This document shows, piece by piece, positions 11,556-20,164 of a stretch of 64,000 bases of DNA (position 1 is its first letter; each line of letters starts with the position of its first letter). Source of the DNA: Terripilifer ovatus (lineage in GTDB: Bacteria > Pseudomonadota > Alphaproteobacteria > Rhizobiales > Beijerinckiaceae); NCBI GenBank assembly GCA_029222685.1, contig JARHVB010000005.1, positions 248,001 to 312,000 of the forward strand, given 5' to 3'. The notes below the pieces were generated by a model, which ran no database searches, had not been told where the DNA came from, and saw only the letters and a program-made list of their open reading frames with translations. Made by a program: the position numbers and the translations under genes.

Positions 11556-12608
11556 GTGAGCCTCCCCAATCCCCAACTGCTGAAAGCATGGAAGCACGTT
11601 CTGACGCTGTCGAAAGTCAAAGCCGGCGAAGCTGTGACCTTACTGGTGAGCAGCAACACCAATCAGGACAATCAGGCGGCGGCCTATCTCGCCGCCAACG
11701 AATTGGGGGCGACCGTCACCGTGGTGTCGCTGCCGCAGATCAATACCGAGCTGTCGCTCAGCCGCGACAAAACGGCTTATGTCGGCGCCACCGCCCTGCA
11801 GAACAACAAGGCGGCGCTCGCGGCGCTGCAGAACAGCGATCTGGTGATCGATCTGATGCTGCTTTTGTTCTCGCCGGAACAGGCGAAAATTCTCGAATCC
11901 GGCGCGCGCATGCTGCTGGCGGTCGAGCCGCCCGAGGTTCTGATGCGTATCCTGCCGTCGCAGGATGACAAGCGGCGCGTGCTGGCGGCGGAACATCGCC
12001 TCAAGCGCGCCAAAACCATGCGGATCGAGTCGGCGGCGGGAACAGCCCTTCATTGCGAAATCGGCGGCTATCCCGTCATCTCCGAATATGGCTTCGCCGA
12101 CGAGCCCGGCCGCTGGGATCACTGGCCGAGCGGCTTCCTCGTCACATGGCCGAACGAAAAAACCACCAACGGCACGGTCGTCCTCGATCGCGGCGACATT
12201 ATTTTCCCGTTCAAGGACTACCTGCGCTCGCCGATCGAACTCGACATCGCGAACGGCTATATCAGCGATATCCGCGGCGGCCAGGATTCCGACTTCCTGA
12301 AATCCTACATGGCATACTTCAAGGATCCGGAAGTCTATGCGGTGTCACATCTGGGCTGGGGCCTGCAGCCCAAGGCACAGTGGACAGCGCTCGGCATGTA
12401 CAACAAGGAAGAGACGATCGGACAGGACGGCCGCGCCTTTTACGGCAACTTCCTGTTCTCGACCGGGCCGAATACCGAAGCGGGCGGCAACCGCAACACG
12501 CCCTGCCACCTCGACATTCCCATGCGCAATTGCTCCGTTTTCCTCGACGACGAACCGATGACCGTCCATGGCGAGGTCATCCCGGAGGACCAGAAGGCGG
12601 TTGCATGA
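11556..12608 (+). CDS. nicX: 2,5-dihydroxypyridine 5,6-dioxygenase NicX
   Basis: A 350-residue non-haem iron(II) ring-cleaving dioxygenase that opens 2,5-dihydroxypyridine to N-formylmaleamate in the aerobic nicotinate pathway. It has the same length as Pseudomonas putida NicX and the iron ligands fall at the same numbers: His265 (VSHLGWGLQP), His318 and Asp320 (CHLDIPMRNC). The segments AVEPPEVL, EYGFADEPGRWDHWPSG and FYGNFLFSTGPNTE are strongly conserved. The start is GTG, preceded by AAGAGGAG at good spacing. The later pathway enzymes (deformylase, maleamate amidase, maleate isomerase) are not adjacent. Confidence 0.93.
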   Translation: MSLPNPQLLKAWKHVLTLSKVKAGEAVTLLVSSNTNQDNQAAAYLAANELGATVTVVSLPQINTELSLSRDKTAYVGATALQNNKAALAALQNSDLVIDLMLLLFSPEQAKILESGARMLLAVEPPEVLMRILPSQDDKRRVLAAEHRLKRAKTMRIESAAGTALHCEIGGYPVISEYGFADEPGRWDHWPSGFLVTWPNEKTTNGTVVLDRGDIIFPFKDYLRSPIELDIANGYISDIRGGQDSDFLKSYMAYFKDPEVYAVSHLGWGLQPKAQWTALGMYNKEETIGQDGRAFYGNFLFSTGPNTEAGGNRNTPCHLDIPMRNCSVFLDDEPMTVHGEVIPEDQKAVA

Positions 12609-12725
12609 CCGCGTTCGGCGAGCGATGGCAATTGAGGGCAAAGGAGCTATAGACTAGACACGGATTCGGCCTGGCTACGTAGCGCGGCCGACTTCTCGAT
12701 TTCAAGGCGCGAAGCATAAGGTCCC

Positions 12726-13481
12726 ATGCCCACATCAGCCTCCCAAACACCCCGACGGCGGATTGGACCCGGGCGTCCCGAAGGTGTGAGCGTCGCCAAG
12801 GAGCATATTCTCAACGCGGCGGAAGAAGTCTTCGCCGAACTGGGCTATGCGGGAACGTCCCTACGCGAGATCGTCGAACGCGCCCAGGTCACCAAGGCGC
12901 TCGCCAACTATTATTTCGGCAGCAAGGAAAAGCTGTTCGAAGAAGTGTTCCTGCGCCGCAGCCTGCCCGTGGCCGAAGCGAGGATGCAATCACTGGCGGA
13001 CCTGCGCCGCACCAAGGGCAAGGCAATTCCTGTCCGCGATCTCGTGCGCATCTACCTCACCCCGCTGCTGCCGTTCCCCCAGACGGCGATGGCGCGCAAT
13101 TTTATGCTCATTCATGCCCGCCTGCATATGGAGCCGGAGGAATTCGCGCTGGCCTTGCGCCGGCGCGTCTACAATGAATCGACGCGGGCCTATGCGGAAG
13201 CCCTGCACGACGCCTTGCCGCACCTGCCGCTGAAGACGATCTACTGGCGCCTGATCCTGCTGGTGGGCGCCAATCTCTATGCCATCTCGGGCACGCACCG
13301 GATCGAGGAGCTCAGCAACGGCATCTGTGATCCGACGAACTCGGACGAATTGCTCGAGCATCTGTCGGACTTCGTCCATGCCGGACTGACGGCCCCCGTC
13401 TCAGCCGAGACGGAGCAACGCACAGCGGCGCCCGGGCGCGCGAAAAACGGTAAGGCCAAGAGTCCTGTTCGCAAAGGCTGA
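12726..13481 (+). CDS. TetR-family transcriptional regulator
   Basis: A 251-residue regulator with the TetR helix-turn-helix at about residues 24-70 (HILNAAEEVFAELGYAGTSL, then VTKALANYYFGSKEKLFEEVF). The rest is the ligand/dimer domain, ending in a basic Lys/Arg/Pro tail. It lies 117 bases downstream of nicX on the same strand. In P. putida the nic genes are controlled by a TetR (NicS) and a MarR (NicR), and the same two family types occur here. A role in pyridine catabolism is therefore reasonable but inferred from position. Confidence 0.85.
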   Translation: MPTSASQTPRRRIGPGRPEGVSVAKEHILNAAEEVFAELGYAGTSLREIVERAQVTKALANYYFGSKEKLFEEVFLRRSLPVAEARMQSLADLRRTKGKAIPVRDLVRIYLTPLLPFPQTAMARNFMLIHARLHMEPEEFALALRRRVYNESTRAYAEALHDALPHLPLKTIYWRLILLVGANLYAISGTHRIEELSNGICDPTNSDELLEHLSDFVHAGLTAPVSAETEQRTAAPGRAKNGKAKSPVRKG

Positions 13482-13517
13482 AATCAGGGCGATACGGCCA
13501 GGCGCGCATCGCAGGCG

Positions 13518-14036
13518 TCAGGCAACATCTCTATGTGTCGATTTCAGATAGGTCTGCAGGGCAACCGCCTCGTCGGCATTTTTCACGAGCCCGTCGATGA
13601 TGCGGACCAGCGCAAGGAAATCCTGCCGCCTGAGACTCTTGAACTCGATATCATTGACCTGACGCTGGACCGGCGCCAGCGCATCGAGTTTCTCCCGTCC
13701 CTTCCGGGCAAGCTTCAATGTGACACGACGACGGTCGCTCTTGGTGACGTTCTTGTCGACAAGACCGAGCTTGACGAGCTTGTTCACCACCCGGGTGACG
13801 AACGCTCCAGTCACGTGCAGGTGATCGCTCACGGTCTTTATGTTGACTTCCTGCTCGATATTGAGATGGGCGATCGAGATGAGGATCGTATATTCGATGC
13901 CGGCAAGACCGATGCGCTCGCCATGTCCGCCGCGGATGGTTTCGTGCCGGTAGAGGAACGCAAACAGATTATGCACCAGCTTGCGGAAAACCGCGTCGCT
14001 GTCATCGACCAATAATTCGGCCCGGCTCACTGTCAA
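13518..14036 (-). CDS. MarR-family transcriptional regulator
   Basis: A winged-helix regulator of about 170 residues. Visible MarR features are IEYTILISIAHL, the recognition helix region LHVTGAFVTRVVNKLVKLGLV, and the wing KNVTKSDRRRVTLKLARKG. It ends 37 bases from the convergent TetR gene. The start is uncertain. A TTG at 14036 lies nine bases after GGAGAGG, and a GTG at 14030 is also possible. A longer form from a GTG at 14165, overlapping the upstream permease stop, would add an arginine-rich segment that does not look coded. The MarR/TetR pair beside nicX recalls NicR/NicS. Confidence 0.8.
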   Translation of the reverse strand: MTVSRAELLVDDSDAVFRKLVHNLFAFLYRHETIRGGHGERIGLAGIEYTILISIAHLNIEQEVNIKTVSDHLHVTGAFVTRVVNKLVKLGLVDKNVTKSDRRRVTLKLARKGREKLDALAPVQRQVNDIEFKSLRRQDFLALVRIIDGLVKNADEAVALQTYLKSTHRDVA

Positions 14037-14161
14037 AGGCAATAACCTCTCCGTCGGCTTACGTGCTGCTCTGATCCGGTTTGACGCCAATGTTCCGCTC
14101 CGTCCTCTCGCGACCCATCGCGAACGATCAAGGGCATGTGAAACGCGCTGCGAAAGCCACC

Positions 14162-14908
14162 TCACTCCTCAGCCTTCAGGGACCAGGGGAACAGCGCTTT
14201 CTGAAGCCATTCCATCGACTGATAGAGCATAACGCTGATCAAGGCCAAGAGGACGACTGCCGACATGGCCCGGCGGATATCGAAATTCGTGGTCGAATGC
14301 ACGACCAGATATCCGAGCCCCCGGTCGGACGCGACGAATTCACCCACGACAGCTCCGATCACCGCCGCCGAAACGCCGATCCGAAGCCCGTTGAACACGA
14401 AAGGGATCGCGCCCGGCAGCTCGATCATGCGCAGCCTTTGCAGATGGCTTGATCCCGCCACCCGCGACAGGTCGAGCACATCCGCCGGCGTCGCCCGCAG
14501 CCCGGTCACCGTCGAAACCAGGATTGGAAAGAAGGAGATCAGGACCACCACGACCACCCGGGCGGCGAGCCCGGTGCCGAGCGAGACCACGATGATGGGC
14601 GCAAGCGCGATGACCGGGATCGCATGGGCAAAGACGATGAGCGGGAAGAGCGCATCGGACAGCAGCCGCCACGACGCAATAAGGGCGCCGAGCGGGATGG
14701 CGATCAGAATGGACAAGGCGAAACCCAGCAGAATGGTCTCCAGGGTCGCGCCGGCATGGCCCAGCATATGGAGGCCGAAACTGGCGAACTCGGCAAGGAT
14801 GTCGCTTGGAGCAGGCAGGATGAAGATAGGCACCTTGAAAATTGAGGTCCCGGCCTGCCAGAGCAGCAGGAACAGCACGAACGCCGCGACAGGTAGCAAT
14901 CTTTTCAC
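14162..14908 (-). CDS. ABC transporter permease, SsuC/ThiX type
   Basis: An inner-membrane permease of 248 residues with about six hydrophobic segments and the family loop (E...A..SGSS pattern, here VLDLSRVAGSSHLQRLRMIELPGA). It pairs with the ATPase and binding protein encoded immediately upstream to form an importer of the taurine/nitrate/thiamine-precursor class. GTG at 14908 is chosen as the start: TTCCCTT (AAGGGAA on the coding strand) lies five bases away and the protein then begins directly with its first membrane helix. A start at 14986 would overlap the ATPase gene by 59 bases. Confidence 0.88.
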   Translation of the reverse strand: MKRLLPVAAFVLFLLLWQAGTSIFKVPIFILPAPSDILAEFASFGLHMLGHAGATLETILLGFALSILIAIPLGALIASWRLLSDALFPLIVFAHAIPVIALAPIIVVSLGTGLAARVVVVVLISFFPILVSTVTGLRATPADVLDLSRVAGSSHLQRLRMIELPGAIPFVFNGLRIGVSAAVIGAVVGEFVASDRGLGYLVVHSTTNFDIRRAMSAVVLLALISVMLYQSMEWLQKALFPWSLKAEE

Positions 14909-14927
14909 GCCGGTTCCCTTGCAAAAC

Positions 14928-15719
14928 CTATGCAGCAACCGCTGCATCAGACCGTCCATAAATGCCGTTGCGAACACGCCTGGCATAGGTGGTGAATTTC
15001 TCGGTGGTCAGAACGTCTTCCGAGCGCTCGTTCAATTCGATCTGGCACAGGATGGGCGCCTTGCCGACCGCAGACGACATGATCGCGATGCGGTCCGACA
15101 GCAGAACGGCTTCGCTGACCGAGTGCGTGACGAACAGGGTCGTCATGCGCGTCGCTTCATGAATGCGCCGTAGCTCGAACTGGATCTCTTCCCGCGTCAG
15201 GGCATCGAGCGCGCTGAAGGGCTCATCCATCAGCAGGATCTTCGGGTTCAGAACCAGCGCCCGGCAGATCGCTACGCGCTGCTGCATGCCTCCCGACAAT
15301 TCCTCGGGCGCACGCTGGCTCGCATCCGTCAACCCGACCATTTTCAGCAACGCCGATGCGCGCGCCCGGTCCTCCTGCGAGACCCGCCGCAGAACCCGCA
15401 CCGGATATAGAATATTATCCAGGACGTTGAGCCACGGCAGCAGGTTGGGCCGCTGGAAGACGATGGCGACCCGCTCGAAGCCTCTCAGCGTCCGCTCTCC
15501 TTCGAGTGCGATGCTGCCCGATGTCGGGGCGATCAGCCTGGCAGCCGCCCTGAGCACCGTGGACTTGCCGCAGCCGGAGGGACCGACCAGGGAGATGAAC
15601 TCCTGGTCGCGCACCGCCAGATCGAAGTTCTTCAGCGCCGTGTGAGCGCCGCCGCGCCGGGTGCGGTATTGAACCGTGACATCGTTGAATCGGATTGCGT
15701 CCACGGTGCCGTTACTCAC
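14928..15719 (-). CDS. ABC transporter ATP-binding protein, SsuB/TauB type
   Basis: A 263-residue ATPase with Walker A GPSGCGKST, Q-loop FQRPNLLPW, signature LSGGMQQRV, Walker B ILLMDEP and switch histidine FVTHSVSEA. It energises the permease encoded just downstream. The same strand also carries the binding protein and the adenine-deaminase-like gene upstream. The gene order deaminase, binding protein, ATPase, permease with short gaps indicates one operon, so the substrate may be a nitrogen heterocycle; that substrate guess is inference. Confidence 0.92.
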   Translation of the reverse strand: MSNGTVDAIRFNDVTVQYRTRRGGAHTALKNFDLAVRDQEFISLVGPSGCGKSTVLRAAARLIAPTSGSIALEGERTLRGFERVAIVFQRPNLLPWLNVLDNILYPVRVLRRVSQEDRARASALLKMVGLTDASQRAPEELSGGMQQRVAICRALVLNPKILLMDEPFSALDALTREEIQFELRRIHEATRMTTLFVTHSVSEAVLLSDRIAIMSSAVGKAPILCQIELNERSEDVLTTEKFTTYARRVRNGIYGRSDAAVAA

Positions 15720-15749
15720 AATCCAGGAGAGCGCACATCATCCGAGCCA

Positions 15750-16748
15750 TCACTGGGCGAAGGTCGCAGGGTCCGGCACCGTCTGAAGACTCTGGGAAGC
15801 CGCCGTGGCCTCCGCCGTCCGCTTCAATCGCTCGGCATCCCATTTGAGGGCCGGGCTGGTGCTGTTGAAGATGAGGCCCCAGCCGATCTTCGCCAGCATC
15901 AGCTCACGCTCGAATTCCATTTCGGGCGCTGCCGCGACCATCGCCTTGACGGCGCCTTCCTGATCCTTCTGGGCGCCCCGATAGGAACAATCCACCGCCT
16001 TCTGAAACCGCGCGACGAGGCCGGGATTGGTCTTGATCATGTCCTCCGATGCGAAGAAGGCGTCGCCGTAGATGCCGAGGTCCTTGCCGAAATCGAGGGT
16101 CCTGATGGACAGGCCGGATTTCTTCGCCACAGCATCGATGCCGGCTGCCGTCGTGACATAACTCAATATCGAATCGACCCTGCCCTGCAGCAGGGAACCG
16201 GCGAGCGCCGAGGGCTCGATGGTACGGTACTCGATCTTCGAACCATCGCCGCCATCGTTCTTCATCGCCAGCGGCACCATCAGGACACCGCCATCGCCCG
16301 GACCCGAGGCCAGGCTGCGGCCTTCGAGATCCTTCATGCGCCGGACCGGATTGTCGGCGCGCACGGCAATCGTCAGCGGCGCATCGGTGAACAGCGGCAT
16401 GATGGCTTTGATCGGAGCCTGATTTTTCGCTCTCGCGACGATCAGGGTCGCAAGGTCGATCTGCCCGAACTGCGCCGCTTTTGTCACGATCTTGTTGACC
16501 GTATCGGAGGCTCCATAGCCGCGCTGGACGGTCAGATCGATATTCTGGTCCTTGAAGCAGGCCTGCTGCTTTCCATAGAACAGCGCCGATGCCTGGCCTT
16601 GCGGCAGCCAGCTCAGTTGCAGCGCGACCTGGTCCACCTGCTGCGCCTTCGCGGACGCGACAGCGAGAAGCAGCGCCGCGCCCAGAGTTGCCGCCTTGAG
16701 GGGAACAGCTTCAAACGACTTGAATGAGCGGAGATTCGAACACTTCAT
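15750..16748 (-). CDS. ABC transporter substrate-binding protein, NMT1/THI5-like
   Basis: A 332-residue periplasmic protein. Residues 1-35 form a signal peptide (hydrophobic AATLGAALLLAVASAKA, cleavage near AKA-QQ). The mature part has the NMT1/SsuA look: VALQLSWLPQGQASALFYGKQ, GYGASDTVNKI, a SLASGPGDGG phosphate-like loop and the RVDSILSYV hinge. Family members bind pyrimidine precursors, sulfonates, nitrate or nucleobases. It lies ten bases after the adenine-deaminase-like gene, which points to a purine-like or related amidine ligand, without proof. Confidence 0.9.
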   Translation of the reverse strand: MKCSNLRSFKSFEAVPLKAATLGAALLLAVASAKAQQVDQVALQLSWLPQGQASALFYGKQQACFKDQNIDLTVQRGYGASDTVNKIVTKAAQFGQIDLATLIVARAKNQAPIKAIMPLFTDAPLTIAVRADNPVRRMKDLEGRSLASGPGDGGVLMVPLAMKNDGGDGSKIEYRTIEPSALAGSLLQGRVDSILSYVTTAAGIDAVAKKSGLSIRTLDFGKDLGIYGDAFFASEDMIKTNPGLVARFQKAVDCSYRGAQKDQEGAVKAMVAAAPEMEFERELMLAKIGWGLIFNSTSPALKWDAERLKRTAEATAASQSLQTVPDPATFAQ

Positions 16749-16757
16749 CCTGGCATC

Positions 16758-18566
16758 CTATCCTTGTGCAACCGACATATGGTCCATACTGCTGGCAACG
16801 ACCGCATCCACGATCTGCATGCTGGCTGAATCGATCAGGCCGCGATCGGAGAAACCGCAACTGGCCGCATTCGCCATGCTCAACCCGTTGAAGCGCATCA
16901 TGATCTGGCTGGCCATCGGGCAGCCGAGCGTGCCAAAGAGAATCCGCTCGAATTCCGCGACTTTGGCCGCGACATCTTCAATCCTGTCCGACGACATCAG
17001 GCCGGCTACCGGCAGCGCCAGCTCAAGCAGCACGTTTCCGTCGAGAACGATGATATAGCCACCGCCGATCTCGGCCAGCCTGTTGGCGGCCACCGCCATA
17101 TCGGAATGGCTGGCGCCGATCAGCAGCATATTGTGGGCATCATGGCTGACGGTGGAGGCAATCGCGCCGCGTTCAAGATGAAGCCCGCCGACGAAGGCCA
17201 GTCCTATATTGCCATTGCCGCGATGGCATTCGACCATGGCGAGGCTCGAATAGGTATCATCCGGCATGACCACGCCCTGACGAACCTGCAGGGTGGCGTC
17301 TTCCTGCCGCTTGGGCGCATCCGTGATAATGGCCCGCACCTGAACGGAGCACTGGTCCGCGCCAACCCTGATCTGGAAATCTTCCGGCTGCAGTTTGCGC
17401 GCCAGGCGGATCGTGTCGCAAGCCGCTGCCGGATAGGCGTAAGAGGCCGCGCCTGCCTTATACCGGCCGCCCTCGTACCGAAATTCGCCGCCGATCATCG
17501 TTGCGGAAACGTCGACCTTCTCCAGGTTGTCCAGCACCACCAGATCGGCATATTTGCCGGGGCTGACGCTGCCGAAGTCACGGTCGATGCGCAGCCCTTC
17601 GGCCACGTTCAACGTCGCCCATTGATAGGCCGTGGCGACGTCGATGCCTTCCTCCACGCACATCCGTATGCGCTGATCGAGATGCCCTTCGGAGATGAGA
17701 TCGTGGGGATAGACTTCATCGGTCGAAAGCTGGATGAAGCGCGTTTCAAAGCCCGTCTTTCGGATGAGCTCGGCGAGTTCGCGGACATGCTCCCTGCCGA
17801 GGCGCCTGCCCTGACGCATGACCAGGCTCGTGCGCAGGCCCAGACACTGATTCTCGATGATCTCGTCGAGCGAACTCGCCACATGGCTGTCCTCAAGACC
17901 CGCAGCCACATAGCCGCAGAGAGAACGGCCCCGGACACCCGCCGGCTGTCCGGAGACGGTCTTGTTCAGTTTCGAGGTGAAATCGACCTTGGCCAACTGC
18001 TCGCCGTCGCCGCGCAGAATCCATTGCGGATTGTAATCGCCGGCGAGACACACGGCCTCCGGCAGCGCAAGCAATGCCGCCGTATCATCCAAGGTCACCT
18101 CGCCATTGGATGTTTCCAGCGCCTCGCCATAGCCCGGAATCCGGCCCGGCACGCGCAGCAGCACGCGCAACGGCACCGCCTTCGCCTCCTCCATCATCAG
18201 CCTGATGCCGGCGAGACCAAGAACATTGCCTATCTCATGAGGATCATGGGCGACCAGGGTCACACCGCGCGGCACCACAGCCCTGGCGAATTCCGTCGTG
18301 GTGACGAGCGACCCTTCGATATGAATATGCGGATCCATGAATCCGGGCGACACAAACCGGCCTTCGAGATCGCGCCTGGCGGAAGCCTGCCATGCATGGT
18401 CCCCGGCCTTCGCCACCGCCGCGATGCGGCCCGACCTGATGACGATATCGACATGCAGCAGTTCGCGCGTGTGCACGTTCAGAAGACGTCCATTCGCGAG
18501 CACCAGATCTGCTGGCGCCCTGCCCTGCGCCACATCGATCAGAGACTTGCGAATAGAGCCATCCAT
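16758..18566 (-). CDS. Adenine-deaminase-like amidohydrolase with altered metal site
   Basis: A 602-residue amidohydrolase-superfamily protein similar to adenine deaminase over its whole length: GFMDPHIHIEGS with His80/His82, HDPHEIGN, STDEVYPHDL with Asp283, and the C-terminal VSHDAHNMLLIG and GGYIIVLDGNVL. Two usual metal ligands are changed. The canonical Glu of AEVM..P is replaced by Gly176-Asp177 (LAGDYNP), and the His of DGH.AG by Gln207 (SGQPAG). It is first in an operon with an NMT1-type importer. Adenine deamination is possible, but a different substrate is more likely; an annotation of plain adenine deaminase would be too strong. Confidence 0.75.
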   Translation of the reverse strand: MDGSIRKSLIDVAQGRAPADLVLANGRLLNVHTRELLHVDIVIRSGRIAAVAKAGDHAWQASARRDLEGRFVSPGFMDPHIHIEGSLVTTTEFARAVVPRGVTLVAHDPHEIGNVLGLAGIRLMMEEAKAVPLRVLLRVPGRIPGYGEALETSNGEVTLDDTAALLALPEAVCLAGDYNPQWILRGDGEQLAKVDFTSKLNKTVSGQPAGVRGRSLCGYVAAGLEDSHVASSLDEIIENQCLGLRTSLVMRQGRRLGREHVRELAELIRKTGFETRFIQLSTDEVYPHDLISEGHLDQRIRMCVEEGIDVATAYQWATLNVAEGLRIDRDFGSVSPGKYADLVVLDNLEKVDVSATMIGGEFRYEGGRYKAGAASYAYPAAACDTIRLARKLQPEDFQIRVGADQCSVQVRAIITDAPKRQEDATLQVRQGVVMPDDTYSSLAMVECHRGNGNIGLAFVGGLHLERGAIASTVSHDAHNMLLIGASHSDMAVAANRLAEIGGGYIIVLDGNVLLELALPVAGLMSSDRIEDVAAKVAEFERILFGTLGCPMASQIMMRFNGLSMANAASCGFSDRGLIDSASMQIVDAVVASSMDHMSVAQG

Positions 18567-18992
18567 CAGGTATTGCCGCCCAGACGTTCGATTGATATCA
18601 CCTATTTAAGATTGCAAACTTTGTTAGGTATGTAAAGAATGAGACCTGCTCATAATATCCGCAGTCTAACCGGCACGGCCGATGACAAGACGCGGAAAGC
18701 AAAGCGATTTTTTGGGGACGATGATGGCTTGTGCATATTGCCTCATAATCGACCAACGGCCGGTTGCCGACCTCGTCAAGGATCACTTGATGGATGAGTG
18801 CAGGACAATCGACAATCCGTTTCATCTTCCGCCAGCAGCATTACATCCAACGTTCATGCGATCTCGCGGACGTCCCGCCATCGCGCCAAACGGCATAGCG
18901 GGAGAATGGCTCGCTGATTGCTTCACACCGCTTCTGCAGATTGGTCACAAGGACACGCCTGATCGCGTGCACAACGTCAGAGGATCCCGGCA
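18567..18992. other. 426-base intergenic region between two divergent deaminase-like genes
   Basis: No convincing gene is seen here. The part near the adenine-deaminase-like gene is AT-rich and carries ACCTA and TAGGT arms about 20 bases apart (around 18599-18632), a possible operator. The minus strand has a TTTACA that could serve as a -35 box, with only weak -10 candidates. The part near 18993 resembles neither coding sequence nor a known riboswitch. A GAGG close to 18979 probably is the ribosome binding site of the plus-strand gene. Confidence 0.4.
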
Positions 18993-20048
18993 ATGACGAT
19001 AGCGACGCATGAATTCATCGCAGGCCTCCCCAAGGCCGAGCTTCATCTCCACATCGAGGGAACGCTGTCGCTGTCGATGAAGCGCAAGCTCGCCGAGCGC
19101 AACAAGCTTCAACTCAGCGAACTTTCCTTTACACCGTTGAAGGTGCCGCCGGGCTCGACGGGGCAGAAGCTCGATATCCTCCAGTATAAGATGTTCCTCG
19201 ATCTCTACATGCAGGGGCTGAAGGTCCTGCACACGGTCGAGGATTTCTACGACCTGGCCTATGCCTACTATGAAGAGTGCAAGCGCAATAACATCATCTA
19301 TGCCGAGATCTCCTTCGATCCCCAGCCCCATACGGATCGCGGCATACCGTTCGCAGCCGTGATCGAGGGCCTCCAGGCCGCGCGCGTCGAGGCAGCGAAA
19401 ACGCTTGGCGTCGAAAGCCGCCTGATCATGTGCATCAACCGGGATATGACTCTGGAGAGCGCGTTGCAGACCCTGTCGGCGGCAAAGCCATACCGGGACC
19501 ATATTACCGGCCTGGGTCTCGATTCGGTCGAGGACGGCCACCCGCCGATCAAGTTCAAGCAGCTCTACGACCTGGCGCGCGCGCAGGACTATGAGCTGAC
19601 CGCCCATTGCGATGTGGATATGGTGAATGCGGCGGAGCATGTGCGCCAGTGTATCGAAGTGCTGGGCGTTCGCCGTATCGATCACGGCATCAACGTGCTG
19701 GATGATCCCACCCTGATCGATACGGCGATCGAGCGCGGCATTCTCTTCACCGCCTGTCCCACCTGGCGCGACGGCGATCCCCAGCCCAGACGGGTGGACC
19801 GCATCAAGAAAATGCGCGACCTTGGCCTGAAAGTGTCGTTGAACACCGATGATCCTGGCTATTTCGCCAGCGGCTATATGAACGCCATGCTGCCCCGCGT
19901 CGTTGAATGCGGAGCGCTGACGCAGGACGATCTCGTGGCCTACATGCGCAATGCCTTCGACGGCGCCTGGCTACCCGAGGACGAACGGCAGGAATTCATC
20001 CAGCGCCTCACCGATTACGCGAAGGAGGCAACATCGCAATCAATGTAG
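18993..20048 (+). CDS. Adenosine-deaminase-like protein lacking the catalytic Glu
   Basis: A 351-residue member of the adenosine/AMP deaminase family. Metal ligands are present: His18/His20 in KAELHLHIEGT, His205, and Asp286 in SLNTDDPG; the active-site His231 is in RRIDHG. The usual HAGE motif, whose Glu activates the purine ring, reads HCDV here (Val208 at the Glu position). The usual CLTSN region reads CPTWRD. This suggests a distinct subfamily with another substrate or chemistry. It is divergent from the adenine-deaminase-like gene, which has changed metal ligands too, so the two may act in one pathway. Confidence 0.78.
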   Translation: MTIATHEFIAGLPKAELHLHIEGTLSLSMKRKLAERNKLQLSELSFTPLKVPPGSTGQKLDILQYKMFLDLYMQGLKVLHTVEDFYDLAYAYYEECKRNNIIYAEISFDPQPHTDRGIPFAAVIEGLQAARVEAAKTLGVESRLIMCINRDMTLESALQTLSAAKPYRDHITGLGLDSVEDGHPPIKFKQLYDLARAQDYELTAHCDVDMVNAAEHVRQCIEVLGVRRIDHGINVLDDPTLIDTAIERGILFTACPTWRDGDPQPRRVDRIKKMRDLGLKVSLNTDDPGYFASGYMNAMLPRVVECGALTQDDLVAYMRNAFDGAWLPEDERQEFIQRLTDYAKEATSQSM

Positions 20049-20164
20049 GAGTCCCATTAAAACCAGGGCTCGCCTGCAGAGAGCTTGCTAAGTTGTCGCC
20101 TGCTGGATTCCCGCTACGCGAGCGTCGGAAATGACAACGTTGGTTTTCAGTCAGGCTCTGAGCC

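Noticed and set aside
14037..14165. Longer MarR protein starting at a GTG that overlaps the permease stop
   Set aside because: The extra residues are arginine-rich with no MarR similarity, and a good ribosome binding site lies further in.
18567..18640. Purine riboswitch in front of the adenine-deaminase-like gene
   Set aside because: The conserved loop sequences and stem arrangement of purine riboswitches are not visible; the region is too short and AT-rich.
18682..18996. Plus-strand reading frame of 104 codons in the deaminase intergenic region
   Set aside because: It runs into the start of the adenosine-deaminase-like gene, has no ribosome binding site, no recognisable domain and poor codon bias.
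20049..20164. Terminator between the convergent adenosine-deaminase-like and livF genes
   Set aside because: GGGCTC and GAGCCC can pair, but they are about 80 bases apart without a compact stem or T run.
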